Shown here piece after piece: positions 41,052 through 52,859 of a DNA stretch of 64,000 bases. Numbering within the stretch: position 1 is the stretch's first letter; the number at the start of each line of letters is the position of its first letter. A program made the translations under genes and the position numbers. Source of the stretch: an uncultured Williamsia sp. (GTDB lineage Bacteria; Actinomycetota; Actinomycetes; Mycobacteriales; Mycobacteriaceae). The notes beneath the pieces were generated by a model. It saw only the letters and a program-made list of their open reading frames with translations, was not told the DNA's origin and did not search any database. The stretch lies in NCBI RefSeq assembly GCF_947494875.1, contig NZ_CANLWM010000003.1:390896-454895 (forward strand), read 5' to 3'.

Positions 41052-42237
41052 CCGTCCGACGGCACGACACCGGCTCGTCGTCGTCGGCGCCGGGCCGGCC
41101 GGACGCGCGGTCGCCCACCGTGCCGCGCTGGCCGGCATCGACGTCGCGATCGTGGACCCCCACCCAGCAGCGGTGTGGTCGGCGACCTATGCGGCCTGGG
41201 AGGACGAACTGCCGCTCTGGCTGCCACCCGAGGTGATCGCGACGAGGGTGCGTCGCATCTCCGTCCACACCGGGCGCCGGCACAGCATCGACCGGCCCTA
41301 CGTCGTCCTGGACAGCGCCGCCCTGCGATCGGCGCTGGGCGCCGAGGTCAGCGAGTACGCCGCCATGGTCACCGACATCACGGCGCAGGCGGTGCGGCTC
41401 GCCGACGGTCGCGTGCTCGCCGCGGACGTGGTCGTCGACGCCCGCGGCAGCCAGGACGCCCCCGGGCCGGCGCAGACGGCATCGGGAATCTTCGTCGACA
41501 CCGCCACCGCGGCGCCGGTCCTCGGCGACGAGGAGGCGGTCCTCATGGACTGGCGCGATCCCGACGGCCGCCCGCTGGACGCCACCACCGTGGACAGCAA
41601 GGGACGCACGCTTCCCGCGACGTTCCTCTACGCGATCCCGGTCGCCGAGAACACGGTGTTGCTCGAGGAGACGTGTCTGGCCGCGGACCCGCCGGTGCCC
41701 GTCGCCGAACTCCGCGCCCGGCTGCTGAGACGGCTGGTCCGTGCCGGACTCGACGCTGACGCGATCACCGAGGCGCCGCGGGAGTCGGTGCGGTTCGCGC
41801 TGGACGGCGGCGGCGAACGACCCTGGCACGCCGACCCGGTCCGGTTCGGCGCCGCAGGCGGACTGATGCATCCCGCCACCGGCTACAGCGTCGCGGTGTC
41901 GCTCGCCCTCGCCGACGTCGTGGTGCGAGCGGTGGCGGACGGGACCGACGTCGTCGGTGCGCTGTGGCCGTCGCCGGCGCGGACGGTCCACGCGTTGCGG
42001 CGGCGCGGCCTGAACACGATGTTGCGCCTCGACGCCGCCGCGACGATCGGGTTCTTCGACGGCTTCTTCCTGCTCGACCCGGCGCGACGCGACGCCTACC
42101 TCAGCGATCGCGACGACCTCGGCGCCGTGGCCGGAGCGATGGCCGCACTCATGCCGATCGTCGGCCCTGCCGCGGCGGTGCGGATCGCCCGCGGGGCGAT
42201 GCGACGACCGTCGTGGGCGTCGACGCGAGCCCGCTGA
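41044..42237 (+). CDS. Lycopene-cyclase-like (CrtL/CrtY) flavoprotein
   Basis: A 397-residue protein of the FAD-dependent lycopene beta/epsilon cyclase family. LVVVGAGPAGRAVAHRAALAG is the N-terminal dinucleotide fold. RPYVVLDSAALRSAL, LPATFLYAIPVAENTVLLEETCLA (matching the cyclase FLYxxP...LEET block) and AAGGLMHPATGYSVAVSLALAD (matching the GGxxHPxTGY motif) are diagnostic. The family cyclises lycopene ends without net redox change. No crtE, crtB or crtI lies in the window, so carotenoid synthesis must be elsewhere or the substrate differs. The start GTG lies inside the end of the SDR gene. It converges with marR, 9 bp apart. Confidence 0.82.
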   Translation: MGDRPTARHRLVVVGAGPAGRAVAHRAALAGIDVAIVDPHPAAVWSATYAAWEDELPLWLPPEVIATRVRRISVHTGRRHSIDRPYVVLDSAALRSALGAEVSEYAAMVTDITAQAVRLADGRVLAADVVVDARGSQDAPGPAQTASGIFVDTATAAPVLGDEEAVLMDWRDPDGRPLDATTVDSKGRTLPATFLYAIPVAENTVLLEETCLAADPPVPVAELRARLLRRLVRAGLDADAITEAPRESVRFALDGGGERPWHADPVRFGAAGGLMHPATGYSVAVSLALADVVVRAVADGTDVVGALWPSPARTVHALRRRGLNTMLRLDAAATIGFFDGFFLLDPARRDAYLSDRDDLGAVAGAMAALMPIVGPAAAVRIARGAMRRPSWASTRAR

Positions 42238-42246
42238 CCAAGCGGG

Positions 42247-42669
42247 TCAGACGCCGTCCGCGGTCAGTTCGGTCAGGAGTTCCAGCAGGGTCTGTCGCTG
42301 CGTCTCCGACAACCGATCCATCGCCGCGGGAGGTCTGCGGAGGATCGCCTCGACCGTGGTGAGGGCGTCCCGACCGGCCTCGGTGAGCGCGACCAGCTTG
42401 CGCCGACGGTCGTCGGGGTGGGGTCTGCGGTCGACCAGTCCGTGCGACTCGAGTTTGTCGACGATGACGGTGGCGTAGGGCGCGTCCACCCCGATGTCGG
42501 CCGCGATGTCCCGCAGGGTCCGCGGACCCTCACCGAGCCGCGTCAACACCTTGCCGCGACCACCACCGAGCGAGAACCCCAGCGCCTGCGCCAGTTCCGC
42601 GCGTCGGCCCTGCGCCTCGACGAAGTCGTACAGCAACGCCCACGAGCGGGTCGCGCTGTCGTCGGTCAC
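42247..42669 (-). CDS. MarR-family transcriptional regulator
   Basis: A 140-residue winged-helix protein. GPRTLRDIAADIGVDAPYATVIVDKLESHGLVDRRPHPDDRRRKLVALTEAGRDALTTVEAIL is the DNA-binding domain with the characteristic DDRR wing. The N- and C-terminal helices form the dimer. The GTG overlaps the stop of the SDR upstream of it (GTGA), so the SDR and its regulator are one operon. The tandem TTGT-N7-ACAA palindromes over the operon promoter are the obvious autoregulatory target. Inducing ligand unknown. Confidence 0.9.
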   Translation of the reverse strand: MTDDSATRSWALLYDFVEAQGRRAELAQALGFSLGGGRGKVLTRLGEGPRTLRDIAADIGVDAPYATVIVDKLESHGLVDRRPHPDDRRRKLVALTEAGRDALTTVEAILRRPPAAMDRLSETQRQTLLELLTELTADGV

Positions 42670-43364
42670 CACGGGACGGTCCGTCCGAGGTAGTCGACGT
42701 AGTGGACACCGGGGCGGTCGGCCAGGGAGTCGAGCGTGGCGACGACCCCGGGGATGCTCTCGTCGACGGTCAGACGGGCGCCCGCGCCGCCCAGTTCGGT
42801 GCGCACCCATCCCGGCGCCATCAGGACGATCGGTCCGCGCTGTTCTCCTCGACGGGCCGCCCAGCTGCGGACGAGGGTGTTCAGTGCCGCCTTGCTGGCG
42901 CGGTACACCTCGTGCCCGCCGCGCGTGTTGTTCGCGACGCTCCCCTGACCCGACGACATCACGCCGATCATCCCGCCGGGCGAGACGAGATCCTCGAGCG
43001 CGTCGATGACACGCAACGGGCTCAGCGCGTTGGTGACCATGAGACGGGTGAACTCGTCGGTGGACACCTCCGCGACCGTTGCGTCGGATTCGTCGGTGAC
43101 CCCGGCGTTGACGAACAGCAGCCCGAACGACCGACCGTCCAGTCGGCCGCGCAGTGCCGCGATCTGGTCGACATCGGTGACGTCGACGTTCTCGATCTCG
43201 ACGTGGTCGGGATGGGCGGCCGCGAACTCGTCGAGAGGCGTGTGACCGCCACGGGTGGTCGCGACGACGCGCCGACCACCCGACACCCATTCGGCGACCA
43301 GCGCCGCACCGAGTCCGCGCGAGGCACCGATGATCAGGACATCACCCACAATGGTTGTACTCAT
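42666..43364 (-). CDS. SDR-family oxidoreductase in operon with marR
   Basis: A 232-residue short-chain dehydrogenase: VLIIGASRGLGAALVAEWV at the start, LFVNAGVTDES as the NAG block, and VMSSGQGSVANNTRGGHEVYRASKAALNTLV with Ser, Tyr and Lys of the active site; VLMAPGWVRTELGG follows. Members of this subgroup are often of the C-factor/csgA-like type. The ATG at 43364 is preferred over 43373, because the latter overlaps the -10 box of the promoter (TTGACG-N16-TACACA on the minus strand). It is the first gene of an SDR-marR operon and probably the enzyme controlled by that MarR. Confidence 0.88.
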   Translation of the reverse strand: MSTTIVGDVLIIGASRGLGAALVAEWVSGGRRVVATTRGGHTPLDEFAAAHPDHVEIENVDVTDVDQIAALRGRLDGRSFGLLFVNAGVTDESDATVAEVSTDEFTRLMVTNALSPLRVIDALEDLVSPGGMIGVMSSGQGSVANNTRGGHEVYRASKAALNTLVRSWAARRGEQRGPIVLMAPGWVRTELGGAGARLTVDESIPGVVATLDSLADRPGVHYVDYLGRTVPW

Positions 43365-43387
43365 GACAACCATTGTGTACTCTACAA
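43348..43387 (-). promoter_or_regulatory. Tandem palindromic operators over the SDR-marR promoter
   Basis: ACAATGGTTGT (43348-43358) and ACAACCATTGT (43366-43376) are perfect 11-bp inverted arms with 7 nt between. A second TTGT-N7-ACAA copy lies at 43373-43387. The two centres (43362 and 43380) are 18 bp apart, so two dimers could bind on nearly the same face of the helix. They cover the likely -10 box, the start site and the ATG. MarR is the likely ligand. Confidence 0.75.
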
Positions 43388-43411
43388 CGATCCCGCGTCA
43401 AGCGGCAGGGA

Positions 43412-43777
43412 TCAGACGGTGAACCCCAGGGCGCGCAGTTGCTCGCGGCCGTCGTCGGTGATCTTGTCCGGGCCCCACGGCGGCAGCCAGACCCAGTTGA
43501 TCTCGATGTCGGTGCACAATCCGCTGGTGACCACGGCGGCACGCGACTGGTCCTCGATGACGTCGGTGAGCGGGCACGCCGCCGAGGTGAGGGTCATGTC
43601 GATCTTCGCGACGGCCTCGGCGTCGACGTCGATCCCGTAGACGAGACCGAGGTCGACGACGTTGATCCCGAGTTCGGGGTCCACGACGTCGCGCATGGCC
43701 TCCTCGACGTCGTCGATGCTGGGCAGCGAGGTCTGTACCTCGGCGGGCACCGGTTGGGTCTGTTGCTGGTCGGTCAT
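43412..43777 (-). CDS. sufT: SufT-like MIP18/DUF59 iron-sulfur assembly protein
   Basis: A 121-residue protein with the DUF59 core SIDDVEEAMRDVVDPELGINVVDLGLVYGIDVD, and MTLTSAACPLTDVIEDQSRAAV with the conserved Cys of the family. VWLPPWGPDKITDDGREQLRALGF is the C-terminal signature. It helps insert Fe-S clusters into target proteins. The first 17 residues are a Gln/Pro-rich extension. The ATG overlaps the sufU stop (ATGA). It is the last gene of the suf operon. Confidence 0.93.
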   Translation of the reverse strand: MTDQQQTQPVPAEVQTSLPSIDDVEEAMRDVVDPELGINVVDLGLVYGIDVDAEAVAKIDMTLTSAACPLTDVIEDQSRAAVVTSGLCTDIEINWVWLPPWGPDKITDDGREQLRALGFTV

Positions 43778-44250
43778 GTCGTGCTCCTGGCTGTGCTGGT
43801 CTCGTCGTCGGGCAGTGTGGCGTCGGTGCGGCCGAGGGCGTCCTTGAACGCCATCCACCCGAGCAGGGCGCATTTCACCCGGGCGGGGTACTTCGACACG
43901 CCGGCGAAGGCGATGCCGTCGCCGATCACGTCCTCGTCGCCCTCGACCTCGCCGCGAGAGGTGACCATGCCGGTGAACGCCCCGACGGTGTCGAGCGCCT
44001 CGGCGACGGACAGGCCGACGACCTGGTCGTACAGGACGGACGTGGCGGCCTGGGAGATCGAGCACCCCTGGCCGTCGTAGGAGATGTCGGCGATGGAACC
44101 GTCGGCGACCGCGACGCGCAGCGTCACCTCGTCACCGCAGGTGGGGTTGACGTGGTGCACCTCCGCGCCGAACGGCTCACGCAGACCCCGGCCGTGCGGG
44201 TGCTTGTAGTGGTCCAGGATCACGTCCTGGTACATCTGCTCCATCCGCAT
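43774..44250 (-). CDS. sufU: SufU zinc-dependent sulfurtransferase
   Basis: A 158-residue IscU-like protein that accepts persulfide from SufS in the Gram-positive-type SUF system. The zinc/thiol ligands are Cys38 with Asp40 (NPTCGDEV), Cys63 (GQGCSIS) and Cys127 (RVKCALLGW). The 18-20-residue insert typical of SufU, compared with IscU, is present (GEVEGDEDV region). ATG at 44250 is used; ATGs at 44244 and 44235 are alternatives, since no clear Shine-Dalgarno site is seen. It follows sufS after 4 bp. Confidence 0.94.
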   Translation of the reverse strand: MRMEQMYQDVILDHYKHPHGRGLREPFGAEVHHVNPTCGDEVTLRVAVADGSIADISYDGQGCSISQAATSVLYDQVVGLSVAEALDTVGAFTGMVTSRGEVEGDEDVIGDGIAFAGVSKYPARVKCALLGWMAFKDALGRTDATLPDDETSTARSTT

Positions 44251-44254
44251 GTGC

Positions 44255-46338
<2,084 letters not shown>

Positions 46339-46372
46339 AGGAATCCTTCGTGAATCGTGGGGTGGGGCGGCG

Positions 46373-47593
46373 TCAGACGCCGGCGGTGGCGAGTTCGGCC
46401 TCGACGGCGGCCTCGAGACGCTCGCGGAGGTCGGGCACGGGGATCTTCGCGATGATCTCGGCGAAGAAACCGCGCACCACCAGTCGGCGAGCCTGGTCCT
46501 CGGGGATGCCCCGGGCCTGCAGGTAGAACAGCTGCTCGTCGTCGAAACGTCCGGTGGCGCTGGCGTGCCCGGCACCGACGATCTCGCCGGTCTCGATCTC
46601 CAGGTTGGGGACCGAGTCGGCACGTGCACCGTCGGTCAGCACGAGGTTCCGGTTGAGCTCGAACGTGTCGGTGCCCTCGGCCTCGGCGCGAATCAGCACG
46701 TCGCCGACCCACACGGTGTGGGCCTCGCGCGACCGGTCCGTGGCGCGCCCCGCCGCGTCGACGTCGCTCTGCAACGCGCCCTTGTAGACGACGTTCGAGC
46801 GGCAGTGCGGCTGCGAGTGGTCGACCAGCAGCCGCTGCTCGAGGTGCTGACCGGCGTCGGCGAAGTACAGACCCCAGAGTTCGGCGTTCCCCCCGGGCCC
46901 GTCGTAGTGCACGAGCGGGCTCAGGCGCACCAGGTCGCCGCCGAGACTGACCGCGAAGTGCTTGATCGACGCGTCCCGTCCGAGCCGCACGTGGTGCGCG
47001 GCGACGTGGACGGTGTCGTCGGCCCAGTCGTGGACGTCGATCACCGTGAGCGACGCGCCGTCACCGACGACGAACTCGATGTTCTCGCCGTAGGTGCCGC
47101 TGCCGACCTGGTCGAGCACGACGGTCGCCCGCGCGTGCCGCCCGAGGCGGATCTGTACGTGTCCGAAGGCGACGACGCCGGCACCCGGGCCGGTGATCGT
47201 GACGGACACCGGGTCGGCCACCTCGGCCTCGGCAGCGACGGAGACGACGGTCGCCTGCTCGAACCCCGACCACGCCGCCGCCGCGATCCGGTCGAACGGG
47301 ATGCCACCGTCACCGAGGCGGGAGTCGTCGCGGCCGACGGTCTCGACCGTCACGCCGTCACCGGCGCCGGTCACCTCGACCGTGGCCGAGCCCGACGCGG
47401 TCGCCGAGCCGTCGTGCAGGCCCCGTAGACGCCGGAACGGCGTGAAACGCCAGGCCTCGTCTTTGGACGACGGCACCTCGAAGGCGTCGACGTCGTAGGA
47501 CGTGAACAGCTCGCCCTTGTTGACGACGGGGTGCGGGTTCTCCCCCGCCACCGCGCCGACCACTCCGGTGGGCGTGTCCTGCGCAGAACTCAA
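46373..47593 (-). CDS. sufD: SufD scaffold protein (TTG start)
   Basis: A 406-residue SufB/SufD-family beta-helix protein: [12 protein letters not shown] near the start, [63 protein letters not shown], and the C-terminal [51 protein letters not shown]. His in GAGHA is at the SufB-SufD interface. The likely start is a TTG at 47593 that overlaps the sufB stop (TTGA); a downstream GTG would remove conserved-looking N-terminal sequence. It forms the SufBC2D complex. Confidence 0.93.
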   Translation of the reverse strand: MSSAQDTPTGVVGAVAGENPHPVVNKGELFTSYDVDAFEVPSSKDEAWRFTPFRRLRGLHDGSATASGSATVEVTGAGDGVTVETVGRDDSRLGDGGIPFDRIAAAAWSGFEQATVVSVAAEAEVADPVSVTITGPGAGVVAFGHVQIRLGRHARATVVLDQVGSGTYGENIEFVVGDGASLTVIDVHDWADDTVHVAAHHVRLGRDASIKHFAVSLGGDLVRLSPLVHYDGPGGNAELWGLYFADAGQHLEQRLLVDHSQPHCRSNVVYKGALQSDVDAAGRATDRSREAHTVWVGDVLIRAEAEGTDTFELNRNLVLTDGARADSVPNLEIETGEIVGAGHASATGRFDDEQLFYLQARGIPEDQARRLVVRGFFAEIIAKIPVPDLRERLEAAVEAELATAGV

Positions 47594-49044
47594 CCGACCG
47601 ACCCTTCCATCTGCAGCTCGATGAGACGGTTCAGCTCGAGCGCGTACTCCATGGGCAGTTCCTTGGCGATGGGCTCGACGAACCCACGCACCACCATCGC
47701 CATGGCCTCGTCCTCGGTCAGGCCGCGGCTCATCAGGTAGAAGAGCTGGTCGTCGCTGACCTTCGAGACGGTGGCCTCGTGACCCATCGTCACGTCGTCC
47801 TCGCGGATGTCGACGTAGGGGTAGGTGTCGCTGCGGCTGATCGTGTCGACGAGTAGCGCGTCGCACTTCACCGTCGAGCGGCTGCCGTGTGCGCCGCGGT
47901 TGACCTGGACCAGGCCGCGGTACGAGGCGCGACCACCGCCGCGGGCGACGGACTTCGAGACGATGTTGCTCGAGGTGTGCGGCGCGAGGTGCACCATCTT
48001 CGAACCCGTGTCCTGGTGCTGACCCGGGCCGGCGAACGCCACCGAGAGAACCTCGCCCTTGGCGTGCTCACCGGTCATCCACACCGCGGGGTACTTCATC
48101 GTCACCTTGGAGCCGATGTTGCCGTCGACCCACTCCATGGTCGCGCCGGCCTCGGCCTTCGCGCGCTTGGTGACCAGGTTGTAGACGTTGTTCGACCAGT
48201 TCTGGATGGTCGTGTAGCGGCAGCGCCCGCCCTTCTTGACGATGATCTCGACGACCGCGGAGTGCAGCGAGTCGGTCTTGTAGATCGGCGCGGTGCACCC
48301 CTCGACGTAGTGCACGTAGGCGCCCTCGTCGACGATGATGAGCGTCCGCTCGAACTGGCCCATGTTCTCGGTGTTGATGCGGAAGTAGGCCTGCAGCGGG
48401 ATGTCGACGTGGACACCCTTGGGCACGTAGATGAACGAGCCACCCGACCACACGGCGGTATTCAGCGCCGAGAACTTGTTGTCGCCGGCGGGGATCACGG
48501 TGCCGAAGTACTCGCGGAACAGGTCCTCGTGCTCCTTCAGCGCGGTGTCGGTGTCGAGGAAGATCACGCCCTGCTGCTCGAGGTCCTCGCGGATCGAGTG
48601 GTAGACGACCTCGGACTCGTACTGCGCCGCGACGCCGGACACCAGACGCTGCTTCTCGGCCTCGGGGATGCCCAGCTTGTCGTAAGTGTTCTTGATGTCG
48701 GCGGGCAGGTCGTCCCACGTGGCGGCCTGCTTCTCGCTGGAGCGCACGAAGTACTTGATGTTGTCGAAGTCGATGCCGTCGAGGTCGCTGCCCCAGGTCG
48801 GCATCGGCTTGCGCTCGAAGGTCTGCAGCGCCTTGAGGCGGGCGGCGAGCATCCACTCGGGCTCGCTCTTCTTCGCCGAGATGTCGGTGACGACCGCCGG
48901 GTTGATGCCGCGCTGCGCGCTGGCACCGGCGACGTCGGAGTCCGACCATCCGTAGCCGTACGTGCCCAGCGACGCGATGGTCTCCTCCTGCGTCAGCGGG
49001 GCGGCGGGCCCGCCGGCGGTGGTGCGGGGGTCAGTGACGGTCAT
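47590..49044 (-). CDS. sufB: SufB scaffold protein, without intein
   Basis: A 484-residue core subunit of the SufBC2D scaffold. Conserved blocks are [85 protein letters not shown] and [38 protein letters not shown]. The sequence is continuous through the places where mycobacterial SufB carries an intein. The ATG has AGAGGA 6 nt upstream and overlaps the sufR 3' end by 14 bp. Conserved Cys and Glu for cluster ligation are present. Confidence 0.96.
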   Translation of the reverse strand: MTVTDPRTTAGGPAAPLTQEETIASLGTYGYGWSDSDVAGASAQRGINPAVVTDISAKKSEPEWMLAARLKALQTFERKPMPTWGSDLDGIDFDNIKYFVRSSEKQAATWDDLPADIKNTYDKLGIPEAEKQRLVSGVAAQYESEVVYHSIREDLEQQGVIFLDTDTALKEHEDLFREYFGTVIPAGDNKFSALNTAVWSGGSFIYVPKGVHVDIPLQAYFRINTENMGQFERTLIIVDEGAYVHYVEGCTAPIYKTDSLHSAVVEIIVKKGGRCRYTTIQNWSNNVYNLVTKRAKAEAGATMEWVDGNIGSKVTMKYPAVWMTGEHAKGEVLSVAFAGPGQHQDTGSKMVHLAPHTSSNIVSKSVARGGGRASYRGLVQVNRGAHGSRSTVKCDALLVDTISRSDTYPYVDIREDDVTMGHEATVSKVSDDQLFYLMSRGLTEDEAMAMVVRGFVEPIAKELPMEYALELNRLIELQMEGSVG

Positions 49045-49786
49045 CGGTGTCCTCTCGGTGGGTGGTGGCGGTCGGCGACGGGGGCTGTGCGTCGGCCGCC
49101 GGGTGCGAGGTCGTGGGGGTGGACAGGGGTACGTGTGTGGTGCACGCGCAATCGCCGTTGGCGATGGTCGCCAGGCGCTGCACGTGGGTGCCGAGCAACT
49201 CGGTGAACCGCGCCGTCTCGGCCTCGCAGAGTTCGGGGAACTCCTGCGCGACGTGGCCGACCGGGCAGTGGTGCTGGCAGATCTGCACACCGTTGCCGAC
49301 ACGACGCGTGTCTGCGGAGAACCCCGATCGGGTCAGCGCGTCGGCGATCTGCGCGGCCGTCCGCTCGACCGCGGCGGGGTCACGCTCGGCCACCTCGGGT
49401 GAGGTCGGTTCGACCTCGCCGACGACGTCGTCGATGCGATCGGCGGCGAACGCCCGGACGGCCTCGTCGCCGCCCAGGTCGCGCAGGCGCCGCATGGCGG
49501 CACCGGCGAGATCGTCGTAGGCGTGCGGGAGACGTCCCCGACCCTGTGCGGTGAGGCGGAACTGCTTGGCCGGACGACCCCGACCGCGACGGGCGTACCG
49601 GGACGACTCGCCCGCGGTGACACGCCCCTCGGCGATCAGCGCCTCGAGGTGACGACGCACCCCGGCCGCGCTCATGCCGAGCTCCTCGCCGATCTCGCCC
49701 GCGGTGCTCGGTCCGTGCTCGAGCAGCAACGCGATCACCGCGGACCGGGTCTGGCCCTCCGTGGTGATCGTGACGTGCGGCTCCAT
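49031..49786 (-). CDS. sufR: SufR iron-sulfur-sensing repressor
   Basis: A 251-residue DeoR/ArsR-like winged-helix repressor of the suf operon. The HTH is [32 protein letters not shown] (about 25-56), with a wing in [17 protein letters not shown]. Candidate cluster ligands are Cys170, Cys174, Cys187, Cys213 and Cys215; Cys174-x12-Cys187 fits the spacing known in SufR. ATG at 49786 is used. A GTG at 49816 would add ten residues but falls inside the operator, so it is less likely unless the transcript is leaderless from there. Loss of the cluster should derepress the operon. Confidence 0.92.
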   Translation of the reverse strand: MEPHVTITTEGQTRSAVIALLLEHGPSTAGEIGEELGMSAAGVRRHLEALIAEGRVTAGESSRYARRGRGRPAKQFRLTAQGRGRLPHAYDDLAGAAMRRLRDLGGDEAVRAFAADRIDDVVGEVEPTSPEVAERDPAAVERTAAQIADALTRSGFSADTRRVGNGVQICQHHCPVGHVAQEFPELCEAETARFTELLGTHVQRLATIANGDCACTTHVPLSTPTTSHPAADAQPPSPTATTHREDTDDRH

Positions 49787-49812
49787 CGAGCGCGCGCCTG
49801 CCGGCGAGGTTT

Positions 49813-49827
49813 TCACAACACAAGTGT
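49813..49827 (-). promoter_or_regulatory. SufR-type operator of the suf operon
   Basis: On the minus strand the sequence reads ACACT-TGTGT-TGTGA, an exact match to the ACACT-N5-TGTGA site that I recall for SufR of M. tuberculosis. It lies 27 nt upstream of the sufR ATG in a short, AT-richer gap divergent from mptB, so SufR would repress its own operon here. Confidence 0.75.
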
Positions 49828-49954
49828 CACCTAATTCGCGGCGCGGTGCCAGCAAGGGTGACCTATCCCCCAGCCGCGGCCGATGTGCGACCCCCGCGGT
49901 GGCGCGCGGCTCGGCCCCACTCGGGAACGGCTCCCCGACGGATAGTCTGCACTC

Positions 49955-51865
49955 GTGTCAGACCCCCGGCCGCGGGCCCGCGGCGTGATCCCCGCGCGCG
50001 TCGGCGTCGTGGGCGATTACCTGGGCCTGCGACGGCGCGGGACGGCACCACCGCCCGACCTCCCGGGCGACTACGGCGTGTCGCTCGCGCGCATGCACGA
50101 CCGCGAACCCGAGGTCGGCCCGCTGCTGCCCGCGGAGAACCGGGCGTTGGCACGGATCCGGATCTTCGGCGCCGTGGGATCGATCCTCATCCTGGTCGGG
50201 TCGCTCGGCACCGGCGCGGTCCCCGTGCTGCAGAACCCCATCTCCGGGATGCGCGTCCTGTCGCTGCCCTCCCGGATGTGGACGACGGCGCTGACGCTGT
50301 CGATCACCGGGACCATCGTCCTGGTGCTGGCCTGGCTGATGCTGGGGCGCTTCGCGGTCGGGCGGCTCACCGTCGACGTCGCCGCCGGACGCCGTCCGGA
50401 GCGCCGCATGACCCACCGTCAGGCCGACCGCACCCTGCTCGTCTGGCTGGCGCCGATCGTCGTCGCGCCCCCGCTGCTCAGCAAGGACATCTACTCCTAC
50501 CTCGCCCAGAGCGCGATCGCGGCGAAGGGCATGGACCCCTACACGATCAGTCCTGTCCGCGGCCTCGGCGTCGACCACGTCTTCACGCGGTCGGTGCCCA
50601 ACCTGTGGCGGGACACCCCCGCGCCCTACGGGCCGCTGTTCCTGTGGCTGGGCAAGGGCATCACGAACATCACCGGCGACAACCTGTCCGCCGCGATCCT
50701 CCTGCACCGTCTCCTCGCGCTGGTCGGTGTCGGCCTGGTCGTGTGGGCGCTGCCACGACTCGCACGCCGCTGCGGCGTGTCGCCCGTCGCCGCGCTGTGG
50801 CTCGGGGCCCTGAACCCGCTGCTGATCCTGCATCTGGTCGGGGGCATCCACAACGAGGCCCTCATGCTCGGGATGATGCTGGCCGGGATCGAGCTGTGCT
50901 TCCGAGCGCTCGACTCGCCGCATCGCCTGCGCCGGGCACCGGGGTGGATGCCGTCGCCCACCGGGTGGCTGTTCCTGGCCGGCGTGGTCGTGATCTCCGC
51001 CTCGTCGATGGTGAAGATCGCCTCGCTGCTCGCGTTGGGGTTCGTCGGCATCGGCCTGGCGCGCCGCTGGGGGGCGACCCTGCCCGCTCTGCGCCACGCC
51101 CCGCGGTCGCAGTGGTGGACGCGATCGCGGCAGTCGGTGATCGCCCTCGCCGGCGCGGCCGGCCTGCTCCTGGCCGTGCTGGTCGTCGTCATGGTGGGCA
51201 TCTGCGTCGGCACCGGCCTCGGTTTCGGTTGGACGAAGACGCTGAGCACGGGCGACGTGGTCCGGTCGTGGATGTCGATGCCCACCCTGCTCGGCGTCAC
51301 CGGTGGGCGCGTCGGAGTGGTGCTCGGACTCGGCGACCACACCCAGGCCATGCTCGACGTGGCCCGTCCGATCGGTCAGCTCATCGCGGCGGTGTTCATC
51401 GTCCGGTGGCTGCTCGCGGCGCTCGCTGGTCGCCTGCACCCGCTCGGCGCACTCGGTATCGCGATGGCGACCTTCGTCGTGTTCTTCCCGTTCGTGCAGG
51501 CCTGGTACCTGCTGTGGGCGATCATCCCGCTGGCCGCGTGGGCGACCGGTCGGTGGTTCCGCCTCGTGGCGATCGCGGTGTCCGCCGTGATCGCCGTCGT
51601 CATCCTCCCGACCGGCGCGGGCACCCGGGGCTTCCAGCTCGCCGAGGCGATCGTCGCGTCGATCCTGCTGACGGCGGCCCTGACCGCCCTGTTCTTCGAA
51701 CGGCCGCGCAGTCGCCGTAATCGTGTCGCGCCGGACCCCCACATCCGACCGGCCGACGACCACGTCGGCGCGCGATCGGATCCCGCCGACACCGCGTCGT
51801 ACGACGAGGCGTCGTCGACCTCGTCGTCGGACCCCGTCGCAGCCGCCGACCAGCGGGTCCGGTGA
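49955..51865 (+). CDS. mptB: Alpha-1,6-mannosyltransferase, MptB type
   Basis: A 636-residue GT-C-fold membrane enzyme with about 12-13 transmembrane segments. It uses polyprenyl-phosphomannose to build the mannan core of lipomannan and lipoarabinomannan. The catalytic-loop acidic residue lies in PPLLSKDIYSYLAQSAIAAKGMDPY, and APYGPLFLWLGKGI and NPLLILHLVGGIHNEALMLG are family blocks. The C-terminal 60 residues are Asp/Ser-rich cytoplasmic tail. It sits next to sufR and the ABC exporter, as Rv1459c does. The GTG is 6 nt after TAGTCT (49943-49948), so leaderless. Confidence 0.9.
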   Translation: MSDPRPRARGVIPARVGVVGDYLGLRRRGTAPPPDLPGDYGVSLARMHDREPEVGPLLPAENRALARIRIFGAVGSILILVGSLGTGAVPVLQNPISGMRVLSLPSRMWTTALTLSITGTIVLVLAWLMLGRFAVGRLTVDVAAGRRPERRMTHRQADRTLLVWLAPIVVAPPLLSKDIYSYLAQSAIAAKGMDPYTISPVRGLGVDHVFTRSVPNLWRDTPAPYGPLFLWLGKGITNITGDNLSAAILLHRLLALVGVGLVVWALPRLARRCGVSPVAALWLGALNPLLILHLVGGIHNEALMLGMMLAGIELCFRALDSPHRLRRAPGWMPSPTGWLFLAGVVVISASSMVKIASLLALGFVGIGLARRWGATLPALRHAPRSQWWTRSRQSVIALAGAAGLLLAVLVVVMVGICVGTGLGFGWTKTLSTGDVVRSWMSMPTLLGVTGGRVGVVLGLGDHTQAMLDVARPIGQLIAAVFIVRWLLAALAGRLHPLGALGIAMATFVVFFPFVQAWYLLWAIIPLAAWATGRWFRLVAIAVSAVIAVVILPTGAGTRGFQLAEAIVASILLTAALTALFFERPRSRRNRVAPDPHIRPADDHVGARSDPADTASYDEASSTSSSDPVAAADQRVR

Positions 51866-51923
51866 CCGCCGCCGGACACGCCCCCCGACGATCCGGCGCG
51901 GCCGCCCGCCTACTGTTGAGCGC

Positions 51924-52855
<932 letters not shown>

Positions 52856-52859
<4 letters not shown>

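Noticed and set aside
43364..43373. SDR start at the ATG 43373
   Set aside because: That ATG overlaps the predicted -10 box; the ATG at 43364 lies downstream of the expected start site.
47590..49044. Intein in sufB
   Set aside because: The reading frame is continuous, with no splice-junction residues or homing endonuclease insertion.
49786..49855. Longer SufR starting upstream of the GTG at 49816
   Set aside because: Such a start would place the SufR operator inside the coding region and has no Shine-Dalgarno site.
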